This document shows, piece after piece, positions 17,123 to 25,358 of a stretch of 42,846 nt of DNA. The stretch's first letter is position 1, and each line of letters begins with the position of its first letter. The stretch is taken from positions 1 through 42,846 of the forward strand of contig JANWKN010000034.1 in assembly GCA_025451355.1 (NCBI GenBank), in the 5' to 3' direction. The notes under the pieces were generated by a model that did not search any database, was not told where the DNA came from, and saw nothing but the letters and a program-made list of their open reading frames with translations. This stretch comes from Pseudolabrys sp. (lineage in GTDB: Bacteria > Pseudomonadota > Alphaproteobacteria > Rhizobiales > Xanthobacteraceae). The position numbers were made by a program, and so were the translations under genes.

Positions 17123-18868
17123 TCAGCCGGAGAAGAGCACACGGTCGCGGAATTTGTAGCTGGTCGGGTCGAAGCTCGATTCCCACCACGCCGGCTGCCC
17201 CGGCTTCGGCGGCTCGCTCAGATCCCGCGCCGCCGGCTTGGTCTTGGCGTTCTTCATGCGGTTGCGAAAGCCGTAATGGTCGAAAATGCTCACCGCCTGC
17301 ACGGCATAGGCAATCACGACCTTCGGGTCGCGGATTTCAATGAGATTGTCCCCATTACCCTGCTCGCCGCCGGCGGCCATGTTGGAGGAGCCGGTGAAAA
17401 CCACCGGCTTGCTGCCGTTGAAATCGCAGATGACGAACTTGTGGTGCATGTGGATGCCGCCGCCTCCGGTCCATTCCTTCTTGAATGGCTCCGGCAGATC
17501 TTTGGTGAGGGTGGCCGGGCCGAACGGGACGGGCCCCCGTCCAGGAAGTTGCACCATCAACGTGTTTGATTTGGGCTTGCCCGGCATATTGGCGACGCCC
17601 ATCACCAGCAGCTTCTTCAAATCGAGCGCATCGAGCGCCTTGTCGGCCGGTCCGGTCTGCGCGCCGCGGAAGGCGATGGCGTAAAACACCGATTTATCGG
17701 CGCCTTCGATCGCATCCGCGAGCGGCGTCATCGACAGCGTCGCTTTCTTGTGCGGCGAAAAACAGAAGCGATAGGTGCCGGCATCCGCGAGGTCCTTCTC
17801 GAACCATTTCATGGCGATCGGCTTGCCGGAAAACCCTGTCGGCTTCGGAAATGCTGCGTCGAACACATCGGCGTAGAGTTTCGCGATATCGGCATCGCGG
17901 AACAGAAGGATATTGTTGTTCTGGATATAGAGCCCACCGAGCGAGAAATTGGTCGAGCCGGTCGCGACCGCAAACGGCACCACGGCGTTGCCGCTTTTGC
18001 GGCGCGCTATGATGACTTTGTTGTGCTGCAGCCCTGAGAAATGATGGCGCGCGACATTGCTGGCGCCGGCCGAAGTAATGAGGCGCGCGGCCGCGTTGCT
18101 CTCGTCGCTCGTCGGCTTGCCGTGCTTGTCGGAATTATCGATCACAATGCGCAGCCGCGGACCGAAGGCCTCGAGGCGGCGGACGATTTCCGGATCGGAC
18201 AGATCATAGACAAAGAAGTCGGCGAGCACGTCGGGGTCGGCCTGGCATTCGTCGAGGAAGTCGAAGAGGATGCGGCGCGCCTCGAAGCCGAGCCACGGAT
18301 ACGGCCTTCCCTCGCCTTCGAATGGCGCGGTATTGAAATTCAGCTGCGGCTTGCCGACCGGCGGAATAATCTTGCGCTCGTTGGGGAAGTTGCGCTCGTA
18401 GGCTTGCGAACTGGCAAAGCCGCGCGTGAAGCCGACATTAAGAAACGTCCCGCGCGTGGCGCGATGCGCGTCGATCGTCGCCCGCGTGGTGGCCTTGGCG
18501 ACAATCGGGTTGTCGCCGTTCCAGAACATCACCGACACCTGATAGGTCACCGGGCCATCGAGCGGAACGCTTGGAACATGCGCCCAACGGAACTGCTGGA
18601 TGGGCGAACGGATGCTGGCGCGCGCGGCGAGCTGAATGTGTTTCTTCGCCGTCTTTGCCTTGAGACGCACGCTCTTGAACATCAGGAAGTTGAAAACATC
18701 GCGCGGCTGCGTCGAATCGCCGAGGAAATACTGGATGGCGAAGCCGACGAAGTCGGGTTGCTTCAGCGAATCGTCGATATCGAAGGCGAGCAACACCATG
18801 TCCTCGCCGCGATACAGCTTCAGCGTGAGGCCATCGGTCGTGTTACTTGCGATGTAATCCACGGACAT
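17123..18868 (-). CDS. Orphan phospholipase D-like protein
   Basis: A 581-residue protein with two HKD-type half-sites. The first is QHNKVII near 279, where the motif aspartate is replaced by arginine, followed by GSTNFSLGG. The second is complete: HHKFVICD near 472 followed by FTGSSNMAAGGEQGNGDNLIEI. The first 160 residues form a separate beta-rich region (LTLKLYRGEDMVLLAFDI, TYQVSVMFWNGDNP) that I do not recognise. No signal peptide is visible, so a cytoplasmic phosphodiesterase or nuclease is as likely as a lipase. It is flanked by acyl-CoA synthetase genes but shows no clear operon with either. Confidence 0.83.
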   Translation of the reverse strand: MSVDYIASNTTDGLTLKLYRGEDMVLLAFDIDDSLKQPDFVGFAIQYFLGDSTQPRDVFNFLMFKSVRLKAKTAKKHIQLAARASIRSPIQQFRWAHVPSVPLDGPVTYQVSVMFWNGDNPIVAKATTRATIDAHRATRGTFLNVGFTRGFASSQAYERNFPNERKIIPPVGKPQLNFNTAPFEGEGRPYPWLGFEARRILFDFLDECQADPDVLADFFVYDLSDPEIVRRLEAFGPRLRIVIDNSDKHGKPTSDESNAAARLITSAGASNVARHHFSGLQHNKVIIARRKSGNAVVPFAVATGSTNFSLGGLYIQNNNILLFRDADIAKLYADVFDAAFPKPTGFSGKPIAMKWFEKDLADAGTYRFCFSPHKKATLSMTPLADAIEGADKSVFYAIAFRGAQTGPADKALDALDLKKLLVMGVANMPGKPKSNTLMVQLPGRGPVPFGPATLTKDLPEPFKKEWTGGGGIHMHHKFVICDFNGSKPVVFTGSSNMAAGGEQGNGDNLIEIRDPKVVIAYAVQAVSIFDHYGFRNRMKNAKTKPAARDLSEPPKPGQPAWWESSFDPTSYKFRDRVLFSG

Positions 18869-18940
18869 CGCCTGCGCCTATCCTCCACGGATCAAAGTCG
18901 CCGGCCGGGATCCACTCGCATAGATTGTCTATCGGGACGC

Positions 18941-18959
18941 GACACTGTTCAATAGTGTC
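18941..18959. promoter_or_regulatory. Candidate operator: 6-base inverted repeat before acyl-CoA synthetase
   Basis: GACACT (18941-18946) and AGTGTC (18954-18959) are exact inverted arms with a 7-base spacer, 40 bases before the ATG at 19000. CATAAT overlaps the right end and could be a -10 box, which would let a repressor block transcription. This is inferred from position and symmetry. Confidence 0.4.
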
Positions 18960-18999
18960 ATAATCGCCACGCGGGTGGCGCGGCTGGGACGACGGCCCA

Positions 19000-20628
19000 A
19001 TGGCGAAAACGTCTTACGACATCGATCTCGACCGCAATCCGGCGAACTATCAGCCGCTTACACCGCTTGGCTTTCTCGAACGCGCGGCCGCGGTATTCCC
19101 CGACCGGACCGCCATCATCCACGGCCCCATGCGCCGCTCTTATGCCGACTTCTATGCCCGCGCGCGACGGCTCGGCTCCGCGCTTTCGGAGCGTGGCATC
19201 AAGCGCGGCGACACCGTTTCGGTATTTCTCGCCAATACCCCGGCCATGCTCGAATGCCACTACGGCGTGCCGATGTGCCAGGGCGTACTCAACACGCTCA
19301 ACACGCGGCTCGATGCCGCGATCATTGCCTTTTCGCTCGACCATGCCGATGCAAAAGTCGTAATCACCGACCGCGAGTATTCGAAGGTGATGAAAGATGC
19401 GCTTGCGCTCTGCAAGGCAAAGCCGCTGATCATCGATTACGACGATCCGGAATACACAGGCTCCGGCGAACGGCTCGGTTCAATCGAGTACGAGGAATTC
19501 ATCGCGCAGGGCGATCCCGGCTATGCCTGGAAAATGCCTGACGATGAATGGGACGCGATCACGCTCAACTACACCTCGGGCACAACGGGTGATCCGAAAG
19601 GCGTCGTCTATCATCACCGAGGCGCATATCTGCTCGCAGTCGGCAACGTCGTGACCTGTTCCATGGGCAAGAACCCGGTCTATCTGTGGACGCTGCCGAT
19701 GTTTCACTGCAACGGCTGGTGCTTTCCGTGGTCGATCTCGGTCGTCGCCGGCACGCATGTGTGCCTGCGTTCGGTGCGCGCGGCCGCAATGTACGAAGCG
19801 ATCGCCGATCACAAAGTGACGCATCTGTGCGGAGCACCGATCGTGATGGCAACGTTGCTCAATGCGCCGGCAAATGAAAAAAAACCACTGCCGCACGCGG
19901 TCGAATTCTTCACGGCCGCGGCACCGCCGCCCGAAGCCGTGCTCGCTGCGATGAAGGAAGCGGGCTTCAGCGTCACGCATCTTTATGGGCTGACCGAGAG
20001 TTACGGCCCGGCGGTGGTCAATGACTGGCACGAGGCGTGGGACGCGCTCACTCCGGCTGAACAGGCTGTAAAGAAGGCGCGCCAGGGCGTTCGCTACGGA
20101 GCGCTCGAGACGCTGGATGTGCTCGACCCGGAGGCGATGACACCCGTCGCGCGCGATGGCGAAACGCTTGGCGAAGTGATGATGCGGGGCAACGTCGTCA
20201 TGAAAGGTTATCTCAAGAACAGGCCGTCGACGGAGAAGGCGTTCGCCGGTGGCTGGTTTCACACCGGCGATCTCGGCGTCATGCATGCCGATGGCTACAT
20301 CCAGCTCAAGGACCGCTCGAAGGACATCATCATTTCAGGCGGCGAGAATATTTCCTCGATCGAGGTGGAAGACGCGCTCTATAAGCATCCCGCGGTCGCA
20401 GCCGCTGCCGTCGTGGCCAAGCCGGACGACAAATGGGGCGAAACGCCCTGCGCGTTCGTGGAACTGAAACCGGGTACGAAGGCGAACGCCGACGAACTGA
20501 TGCGGTGGTGCCGCGAGCATCTGGCATCCTACAAATGCCCCCGCTACGTCGTGTTTGCGGAAATCCCGAAGACGAGCACCGGCAAGATCCAGAAATTCAA
20601 GCTACGGGAGTTGGCAAAGGCGCTCTAA
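19000..20628 (+). CDS. AMP-binding acyl-CoA synthetase
   Basis: A 542-residue fatty or related acyl-CoA ligase. The N-terminus SYDIDLDRNPANYQPLTPLGF is typical of the medium/long-chain and methylmercaptopropionate-CoA ligase (DmdB-like) branch. The P-loop is NYTSGTTGDPKGVVYHHRGAY near 190; LYGLTESYGPAV, WFHTGDLGV and KDIIISGGENISSIEVE follow; the catalytic lysine is in KTSTGKIQKFKLRE near 525. Substrate length cannot be read. The enoyl-CoA isomerase-like gene follows on the same strand 81 bases later, suggesting joint fatty-acid or related acyl degradation. Confidence 0.9.
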   Translation: MAKTSYDIDLDRNPANYQPLTPLGFLERAAAVFPDRTAIIHGPMRRSYADFYARARRLGSALSERGIKRGDTVSVFLANTPAMLECHYGVPMCQGVLNTLNTRLDAAIIAFSLDHADAKVVITDREYSKVMKDALALCKAKPLIIDYDDPEYTGSGERLGSIEYEEFIAQGDPGYAWKMPDDEWDAITLNYTSGTTGDPKGVVYHHRGAYLLAVGNVVTCSMGKNPVYLWTLPMFHCNGWCFPWSISVVAGTHVCLRSVRAAAMYEAIADHKVTHLCGAPIVMATLLNAPANEKKPLPHAVEFFTAAAPPPEAVLAAMKEAGFSVTHLYGLTESYGPAVVNDWHEAWDALTPAEQAVKKARQGVRYGALETLDVLDPEAMTPVARDGETLGEVMMRGNVVMKGYLKNRPSTEKAFAGGWFHTGDLGVMHADGYIQLKDRSKDIIISGGENISSIEVEDALYKHPAVAAAAVVAKPDDKWGETPCAFVELKPGTKANADELMRWCREHLASYKCPRYVVFAEIPKTSTGKIQKFKLRELAKAL

Positions 20629-20709
20629 CCCGTCGTGTTGTGCGTCACTCGGGCTCAGCCCTCGGCCTACCCGATTTCCGACTCATTTGTTCGACATTTG
20701 GAAGAACCG

Positions 20710-21456
20710 ATGCCCGACATTCTGATCAGCAACGAAGGCCCGGTCCGCAAGATCCGGATGAACCGGCCCGAGAAGAAGAACGCGCTTACACTCGCAATGT
20801 ACGAAGCGATGGCGGCGTCGATCGAGGATGCGGGCCAGTCCGATGGCGTGAAATGCCTGATCATCGCGGGCGCCCCCGATGTTTTCTGCGCCGGCAACGA
20901 TCTCAAAGATTTCGTGACGATGGCGGGATCGGGAGAACTTGCCGCTCCGATCGTCCGATTCCTGCATGCGCTGGCGCGTTGTGGAAAGCCGCTGGTGGCT
21001 GCCGTGAGCGGTGCTGCCGTGGGAGTTGGTACAACCATGCTCCTGCACTGCGATCAGGTGATCGCAAGCGACAATGCTGTTCTGCTGACTCCATTCGTTT
21101 CGCTCGGCTTGGTGCCCGAAGGAGGCTCCAGCCTGATTGCACCGCGGCTCATGGGTCACGCGCGCGCTTTTTCGCTCCTGGTCATGGGCAAGCCTTTGTC
21201 GGCAGAACAGGCGCGCGATGCGGGCATCGTCAACGCCGTGGTGCCGGCCGCCGAACTCGATGCGCGGGCGCTTGTGACGGCAAATGAAATTGCCGCCTTG
21301 CCGACCGAGAGTGTTGTTGAGGCGCGCCGGTTGATGCGCGGCTCGGTCGAGGAGATTGTCGCGCGCATCGACGAGGAGGTCGAAGCCTTCAAAACGCGGC
21401 TCGCCTCGCCCGAAGCGCAAAAAGCGCTCGCGGCCTTCCTGACAAAAAAGCGATGA
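20710..21456 (+). CDS. Enoyl-CoA hydratase/isomerase family protein, ECI-like
   Basis: A 248-residue crotonase-fold enzyme. The oxyanion-hole regions are FCAGNDLKDF (59-68) and SGAAVGVGTTMLLHCD (100-115). The two glutamates of true hydratases are replaced here (Thr near 109, Phe129). Instead Glu137 sits in LGLVPEGGSS, matching the single catalytic glutamate of delta3,delta2-enoyl-CoA isomerases such as ECI2. An isomerase for unsaturated acyl chains is therefore more likely than a hydratase. ATG 20710 follows GGAAG; the frame extends to 20635 without support. It probably forms a unit with the acyl-CoA synthetase. Confidence 0.88.
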   Translation: MPDILISNEGPVRKIRMNRPEKKNALTLAMYEAMAASIEDAGQSDGVKCLIIAGAPDVFCAGNDLKDFVTMAGSGELAAPIVRFLHALARCGKPLVAAVSGAAVGVGTTMLLHCDQVIASDNAVLLTPFVSLGLVPEGGSSLIAPRLMGHARAFSLLVMGKPLSAEQARDAGIVNAVVPAAELDARALVTANEIAALPTESVVEARRLMRGSVEEIVARIDEEVEAFKTRLASPEAQKALAAFLTKKR

Positions 21457-21459
21457 GTG

Positions 21460-21774
21460 TCAGCGCCCTTCGCGAGCGTAGGGGTCGAACAGGTTGTTGG
21501 TGTTGTAGCGCTGCTCGAATGAGCGCTGCTGTCCGAACTGGAACGTCGTGTTGCCCTGCTTGTAGCTCGTCTGGCCATTTTCGGTGCCGAAGCGTGACGT
21601 GGGCCCAAGTCGGTCAGGCGCCGCCGCCGGCTTGTCCAGGTCCATGAAGCCCTGGCCGCTGCCCGAACCACCCGAGTTTTCGATGGTGAAGGCCCGCGCG
21701 CCGGGCGCGGCATAAAGCGCCGCTATGAACGCAGCGGCAGCGATCAGCGCCCGGGAGGTCGAAAGGAATTTCAT
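21460..21774 (-). CDS. Small exported protein, conserved Rhizobiales type, unknown function
   Basis: A 104-residue protein with a signal peptide (LIAAAAFIAALYAAPGARA, cleavage before FTIEN). The mature part is Gly/Ser- then Asn/Gln-rich, with FQFGQQRSFEQRYNTNNLFDPYAREGR at the end, a C-terminus I associate with hypothetical exported proteins of Bradyrhizobium relatives. No enzyme motif is seen. ATG 21774 has GAGG upstream, seven codons inside a longer frame. It converges with the isomerase gene, three bases apart. Confidence 0.7.
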   Translation of the reverse strand: MKFLSTSRALIAAAAFIAALYAAPGARAFTIENSGGSGSGQGFMDLDKPAAAPDRLGPTSRFGTENGQTSYKQGNTTFQFGQQRSFEQRYNTNNLFDPYAREGR

Positions 21775-21846
21775 GGCGGCCTCAGTGGTATTCATCTGCT
21801 TTCAGCGAATCCGAGCAGCACAATATGGCTACTTGGCGGCGAAGCA

Positions 21847-22830
21847 CTATTCTACCCTCAAACCGAGCTTTTTCACCAGCCCGCCCCATTTCTTTTCATC
21901 AACATCGATGTCGGCGGCGTAGGCTTCAGGCGTCCCTGGTACCGCTTCGGCGCCTTCCGTCGCCAAACGATTCTTTACGTCCTCGCTGGCAAGCGCGGCG
22001 TTGAGTTCCTTGTTCAGCCGCGCAATCACTGCAGGCGGTGTGCCGGCGGGCGCGGCGAGCCCATAGCGCAGGGCCGCTTCAAAACCGGGCACGCCACTTT
22101 CAGCGAGCGTCGGCAGATCCGTTAGCAAATTCGATCGCGTAGCACTGGTGATTGCAAGGCCGCGCAAGGTTCCGGCTTTCACATTGCCCACCGCGACGGG
22201 GACCGGGAGAAACATCATTGGTATGTGTCCACCAAGTAGATCACCCATGGCCGGACCGTTCCCCTTGTACGGCACATGCTGCAACTTCACGCCGGCTTCG
22301 TTCGCGAGGTATTCGCCGGCCAGGTGGTTCACTGTCCCAACTCCCGGCGAACCGTATTGCAGCGGAGCGGGCGCTGCCTTCGCATATGCAATCAACTCTG
22401 AAATTGAGTGCACCGGCAATGACGGATGCACGACAAGGACATTCGGTGCAAACCCGATCATGCCGATCGGCGTAAGATCCTTGCGCGGGTCATAACCGGC
22501 GTTGGGATTCATCGCCGGCGCGATCGCCATCGTCGCCGTGTAACTCAGCAGGATCGTGTATCCGTCAGGTGCGGCCTTTGCCACAAAGCGGGTGCCGATT
22601 GTGCCGCCGGCGCCGCCCTTGTTTTCCACCACGATCTGCTGGCCAAGCGCAGCCGAGAGCTTGTCGCCGACAATGCGCGCCATCACCGTGGTGCTGCCAC
22701 CGGGCGGAAATGGCACGATCAAAGTGATCGGCCGGCTCGGATAATCCTCGGCGCGCGAAACCCCGGCGATGGCCGCGCACACCAGACAAATCAGGGCAAG
22801 GAGGAGCGAGCGGACAAAAGATCGCGGCAT
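21847..22830 (-). CDS. Bug-family (TctC) periplasmic solute-binding receptor, copy 2
   Basis: A 327-residue exported receptor of the tripartite tricarboxylate transporter class, which binds carboxylates or related small acids. A signal peptide (LLLALICLVCAAIAGVSRAED) precedes the family blocks DYPSRPITLIVPFPPGGSTTVMARI, GGAGGTIGTRFVAKAAPDGYTILL and YDPRKDLTPIGMIG. It ends EKKWGGLVKKLGLRVE, nearly identical to the neighbouring paralogue. ATG 22830 lies two bases after the upstream gene's stop, so the two are co-transcribed. No TctA or TctB membrane subunit is in the window. Confidence 0.93.
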   Translation of the reverse strand: MPRSFVRSLLLALICLVCAAIAGVSRAEDYPSRPITLIVPFPPGGSTTVMARIVGDKLSAALGQQIVVENKGGAGGTIGTRFVAKAAPDGYTILLSYTATMAIAPAMNPNAGYDPRKDLTPIGMIGFAPNVLVVHPSLPVHSISELIAYAKAAPAPLQYGSPGVGTVNHLAGEYLANEAGVKLQHVPYKGNGPAMGDLLGGHIPMMFLPVPVAVGNVKAGTLRGLAITSATRSNLLTDLPTLAESGVPGFEAALRYGLAAPAGTPPAVIARLNKELNAALASEDVKNRLATEGAEAVPGTPEAYAADIDVDEKKWGGLVKKLGLRVE

Positions 22831-22832
22831 TG

Positions 22833-23810
22833 TCACTCCACCTTGAGCCCCAGCTTTTTGACGAGCCCACCCCACTTCTTTTCCTCCTTGTCGATATCGA
22901 CCGCATATTCGGCCGCTGTCGACGTCAAAGGATCGCCGCCCTCTTTATGAATCTGCGTTTGCACCTCGGGGATATCGACGATCTTGCGCAGTTCTTCGCT
23001 GAGCCGGTCGATGACCTCCTTTGGCGTGCCTGCGGGGGCCAAAAGGCCATAGTGCAATACGGCCTCGAATCCGAGCATGCCGGATTCATCGAAGGTCGGG
23101 ACATCGGGCAGCAGCGAAAAACGCTTTTTGCTCGTGACGGCGATGGCACGCAGTTTGCCGGCCTCGAGATTGCCGAGCGCCGGAGGCAGCACTCCGAACG
23201 CGATGGGCACATGACCCCCGAGCAGGTCGTTCATCACAGGAGCTGTCCCCTTGTAGGGAATGATCGCAACGTCAACCCCGGCCTCGGATTTGAACAGTTC
23301 GGCGCACATGTAGCCGCCCGTGCCGATCGCCGAAGTACCGAGATTGAATTTGCCGGGATTGTTCTTGGCCATGGCGATGAAGTCGGCAATCGATTTTGCC
23401 GGGAACGAAGGGTGCGCAAGGAGCGCAACCGGCATCGAGGCTACAAGCCCGACCGGTGCAAAGTCCTTGCGTGGATCGTAGCCGGCATGCGCATAGAGCG
23501 TCGGATTGATCGAGATGGTGCCGGTGTGTCCAAGCAATAAGGTGTAGCCGTCAGCCGCGGCCTGGGCGACCGCGCGGGTCCCGATCGTTCCGCCGGCGCC
23601 GGCCCGATTGTCGACGACGAATTGTTGCCGCATCGCATCAGACAATTTGGCGGCGACCACGCGCGCCATCGCATCGACACCCCCGCCCGGTGGAAACGGA
23701 ACGACAAGTGTGACGGTCCGCGTCGGGTAATCCGGCGCCGCGATGCCCGCACCTGCCGCGGCAAACACGATCGCAAGCGCCGATAACGCGGCGACGACAG
23801 ATCGGGGCAT
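22833..23810 (-). CDS. Bug-family (TctC) periplasmic solute-binding receptor, copy 1
   Basis: A 325-residue paralogue of the downstream gene. A signal peptide (AIVFAAAGAGIAAPDYP region) leads into YPTRTVTLVVPFPPGGGVDAMARVV, AGAGGTIGTRAVAQAAADGYTLLLG and YDPRKDFAPVGLVA, and the end is EKKWGGLVKKLGLKVE. It is first in a two-gene unit behind the palindromic promoter region at 23839-23852. The pair looks like a tandem duplication that has since diverged. The ligand is unknown. Confidence 0.93.
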   Translation of the reverse strand: MPRSVVAALSALAIVFAAAGAGIAAPDYPTRTVTLVVPFPPGGGVDAMARVVAAKLSDAMRQQFVVDNRAGAGGTIGTRAVAQAAADGYTLLLGHTGTISINPTLYAHAGYDPRKDFAPVGLVASMPVALLAHPSFPAKSIADFIAMAKNNPGKFNLGTSAIGTGGYMCAELFKSEAGVDVAIIPYKGTAPVMNDLLGGHVPIAFGVLPPALGNLEAGKLRAIAVTSKKRFSLLPDVPTFDESGMLGFEAVLHYGLLAPAGTPKEVIDRLSEELRKIVDIPEVQTQIHKEGGDPLTSTAAEYAVDIDKEEKKWGGLVKKLGLKVE

Positions 23811-23838
23811 GGCGTTCTCTCCCGGGGTCGTTTTGTTT

Positions 23839-23852
23839 GTTATAATTATAAC
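23839..23852. promoter_or_regulatory. Palindromic promoter/operator, GTTATAATTATAAC
   Basis: A perfect 14-base palindrome 29 bases upstream of the first Bug-receptor ATG. It contains TATAAT on both strands, so it probably overlaps a -10 box for the leftward genes. AT-only palindromes of this type are common operators for FCD-type GntR repressors, but no GntR gene is in the window. Confidence 0.55.
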
Positions 23853-23971
23853 GCAAAATCCCCGGACAACGCGCTATTCCTCGGTCTTCATGGCGCATAA
23901 AAATAACAGCCGAACCCGGGCTCACCCGAGTTCGGCCTAATCGAAAACCTGTGCGCCCGTGATCGGACTCG

Positions 23972-24157
23972 TCAGTGGACGCTGGCTCGCCCGTGAAGGC
24001 GCAGCCGTTCGATTTCGTCTTTCACCAGTAATTTTCGTCTTTTGAGTTCCACGATTCTCAGATCATCGACCGCGGGATGGGTCAGGCATTCGGTAATTTC
24101 TTCTTCGAGCGCCTGATGTCGTTTTTCCAATTCCGCAAGGTGCGATTGCATCGACAT
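23972..24157 (-). CDS. YdcH family protein (DUF465)
   Basis: A 61-residue all-helical protein with heptad-like HLAELEKRHQALEEEITECL and ELKRRKLLVKDEIERL, the DUF465 pattern. Function is unknown. It is probably a helical hairpin. ATG 24157 has AGGAGA eight bases upstream and an internal ATG at 24151; the longer open frame to 24556 is spurious. It is divergent from a second DUF465 gene across 216 bases. Confidence 0.85.
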   Translation of the reverse strand: MSMQSHLAELEKRHQALEEEITECLTHPAVDDLRIVELKRRKLLVKDEIERLRLHGRASVH

Positions 24158-24373
24158 GCAGTATGTCTCCTCAATCAGTGGCTCCCTACAATTTAAGTCT
24201 AGCGCAGACTCATCACAAGAGCGACGGTACACTCTCCCTCGCTCTGCGGCAAACCGGCGCAAACCCTTTGATTGGCGTCGATTTTCCGAAGCTTGAATGC
24301 TCTTGTGGAAAACGCAATAATTTGCCGCGCTTTTGCCGAGACGGCGGCGAAGGCAAATGTACCAGCGGTGGCA

Positions 24374-24580
24374 ATGACCAACGAGGAAGAACGCGCGTTG
24401 CGGGAGCTGCTGGCGCGCCTGCTGCAGGAACACCGCGACCTCGACGCGGCCATAGCGGCCCTCGTGACCTCGCCCGGTTCCGACCTTATTCAAATACAAA
24501 GACTGAAAAAGCGAAAGCTCATCCTGCGCGACAAGATCCGCCGCATCGAAGATCAACTCACGCCCGACATCATCGCGTAG
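24374..24580 (+). CDS. YdcH family protein (DUF465), second copy
   Basis: A 68-residue helical protein with REL-LARLLQEHRDLDAAIAAL and QIQRLKKRKLILRDKIRRIEDQL, matching DUF465. It differs clearly from the neighbour but ends with the same KR-K-L-x-x-KD-x-I block. ATG 24374 is favoured because the upstream part of the frame (from TTG 24272) lacks helix-like sequence; GGTGG is a weak ribosome site. It converges with the diguanylate cyclase gene, nine bases apart. Confidence 0.8.
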   Translation: MTNEEERALRELLARLLQEHRDLDAAIAALVTSPGSDLIQIQRLKKRKLILRDKIRRIEDQLTPDIIA

Positions 24581-24589
24581 GTATTTCGG

Positions 24590-25225
24590 TCAGTTCGCAC
24601 TGCCCTGAAAATCGACCGCAGGCAGACCTCTTTTTTCATCCTTACGGCCATACATTGCACGGTCGGCGGCGGTGATGATCTCAGCAGGCGTAATGTCCGC
24701 ACGAAGCAGCGCAGCGCCCACGCTGGCGCCGACCTGCACATGCACTTGGCCGTGCATAACGCTGACCCTGGCGAGCAACCCTTCCAGCTCCCGCGCTTTC
24801 GTCACTGCCTGCGCCTCGTCGACACGCCAAAGCAGCACGCCGAATTCATCGCCGCCCAGCCGGCCCACCACATCGGAGGCGCGTACATGGCGGGTGATCT
24901 CGCGTGTAACCGCCTTCAGCAGCGCGTCGCCGGTCCCGTGGCCGTGCCGGTCGTTGACGGTTTTGAAGTTGTCGAGGTCGACGAACATCAGCGCCGCCGG
25001 GGTGCCGTATCGCTTCGTATGGGCCAGCGCGCGCTTGAGTTCGCGTTCGAAGCCCCGGCGGTTGAGAACATCGAGCAGGGGGTCGACGTCGGCGCGGGCT
25101 TCGAGTTCGCCGACGCGGGCGCGCGCAATGGCAAGCTCGCGCTTGAGGCGTTCGATCTCAGCCAACAGCGATGCCTCTGGTGGAAACTCTTCGCGCACGC
25201 TTGCTTTGGCTTGCGGCAAACCCAT
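24590..25225 (-). CDS. Soluble GGDEF diguanylate cyclase
   Basis: A 211-residue cytoplasmic cyclase that would make c-di-GMP from GTP. Residues 15-45 form a short coiled coil (LAEIERLKRELAIARARVGE) likely to drive dimerisation. The GGDEF domain has DPLLDVLNRRGF, FVDLDNFKTVND, an intact GGDEF at 124-128, and an inhibitory RxxD site, Arg115-Ala-Ser-Asp118, five residues before it. ASVGAAL and ADRAMY close the domain. No sensor domain is attached, so control is likely by expression, dimerisation or product inhibition. Confidence 0.92.
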   Translation of the reverse strand: MGLPQAKASVREEFPPEASLLAEIERLKRELAIARARVGELEARADVDPLLDVLNRRGFERELKRALAHTKRYGTPAALMFVDLDNFKTVNDRHGHGTGDALLKAVTREITRHVRASDVVGRLGGDEFGVLLWRVDEAQAVTKARELEGLLARVSVMHGQVHVQVGASVGAALLRADITPAEIITAADRAMYGRKDEKRGLPAVDFQGSAN

Positions 25226-25287
25226 GTCTGGACCTCGTCTGTGAGCTCGCGAATCTTAACCTTGCGCGAGAGAATACTCCTTTCGCC

Positions 25288-25315
25288 TTGCCAGCGGGGA
25301 GCCTCAACCTATAAT
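25288..25315 (+). promoter_or_regulatory. Candidate sigma-70 promoter for purEK
   Basis: TTGCCA (25288-25293) and TATAAT (25310-25315) are spaced 16 bases apart, 43 bases before the purE ATG. The -10 matches consensus exactly. No regulator site is evident. Confidence 0.55.
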
Positions 25316-25358
25316 CCGCCGCTTCCTTCAGCAGGAAAATGCGGCTTCGGGGAGCAAA

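Noticed and set aside
18041-18955. 304-codon plus-strand open frame
   Set aside because: Antisense to the PLD-like gene, whose HKD motifs are clear.
15139-21456. A defence island around the PLD-like gene
   Set aside because: The neighbours are acyl-CoA metabolism genes; no nuclease, helicase, NTPase or toxin partner is present.
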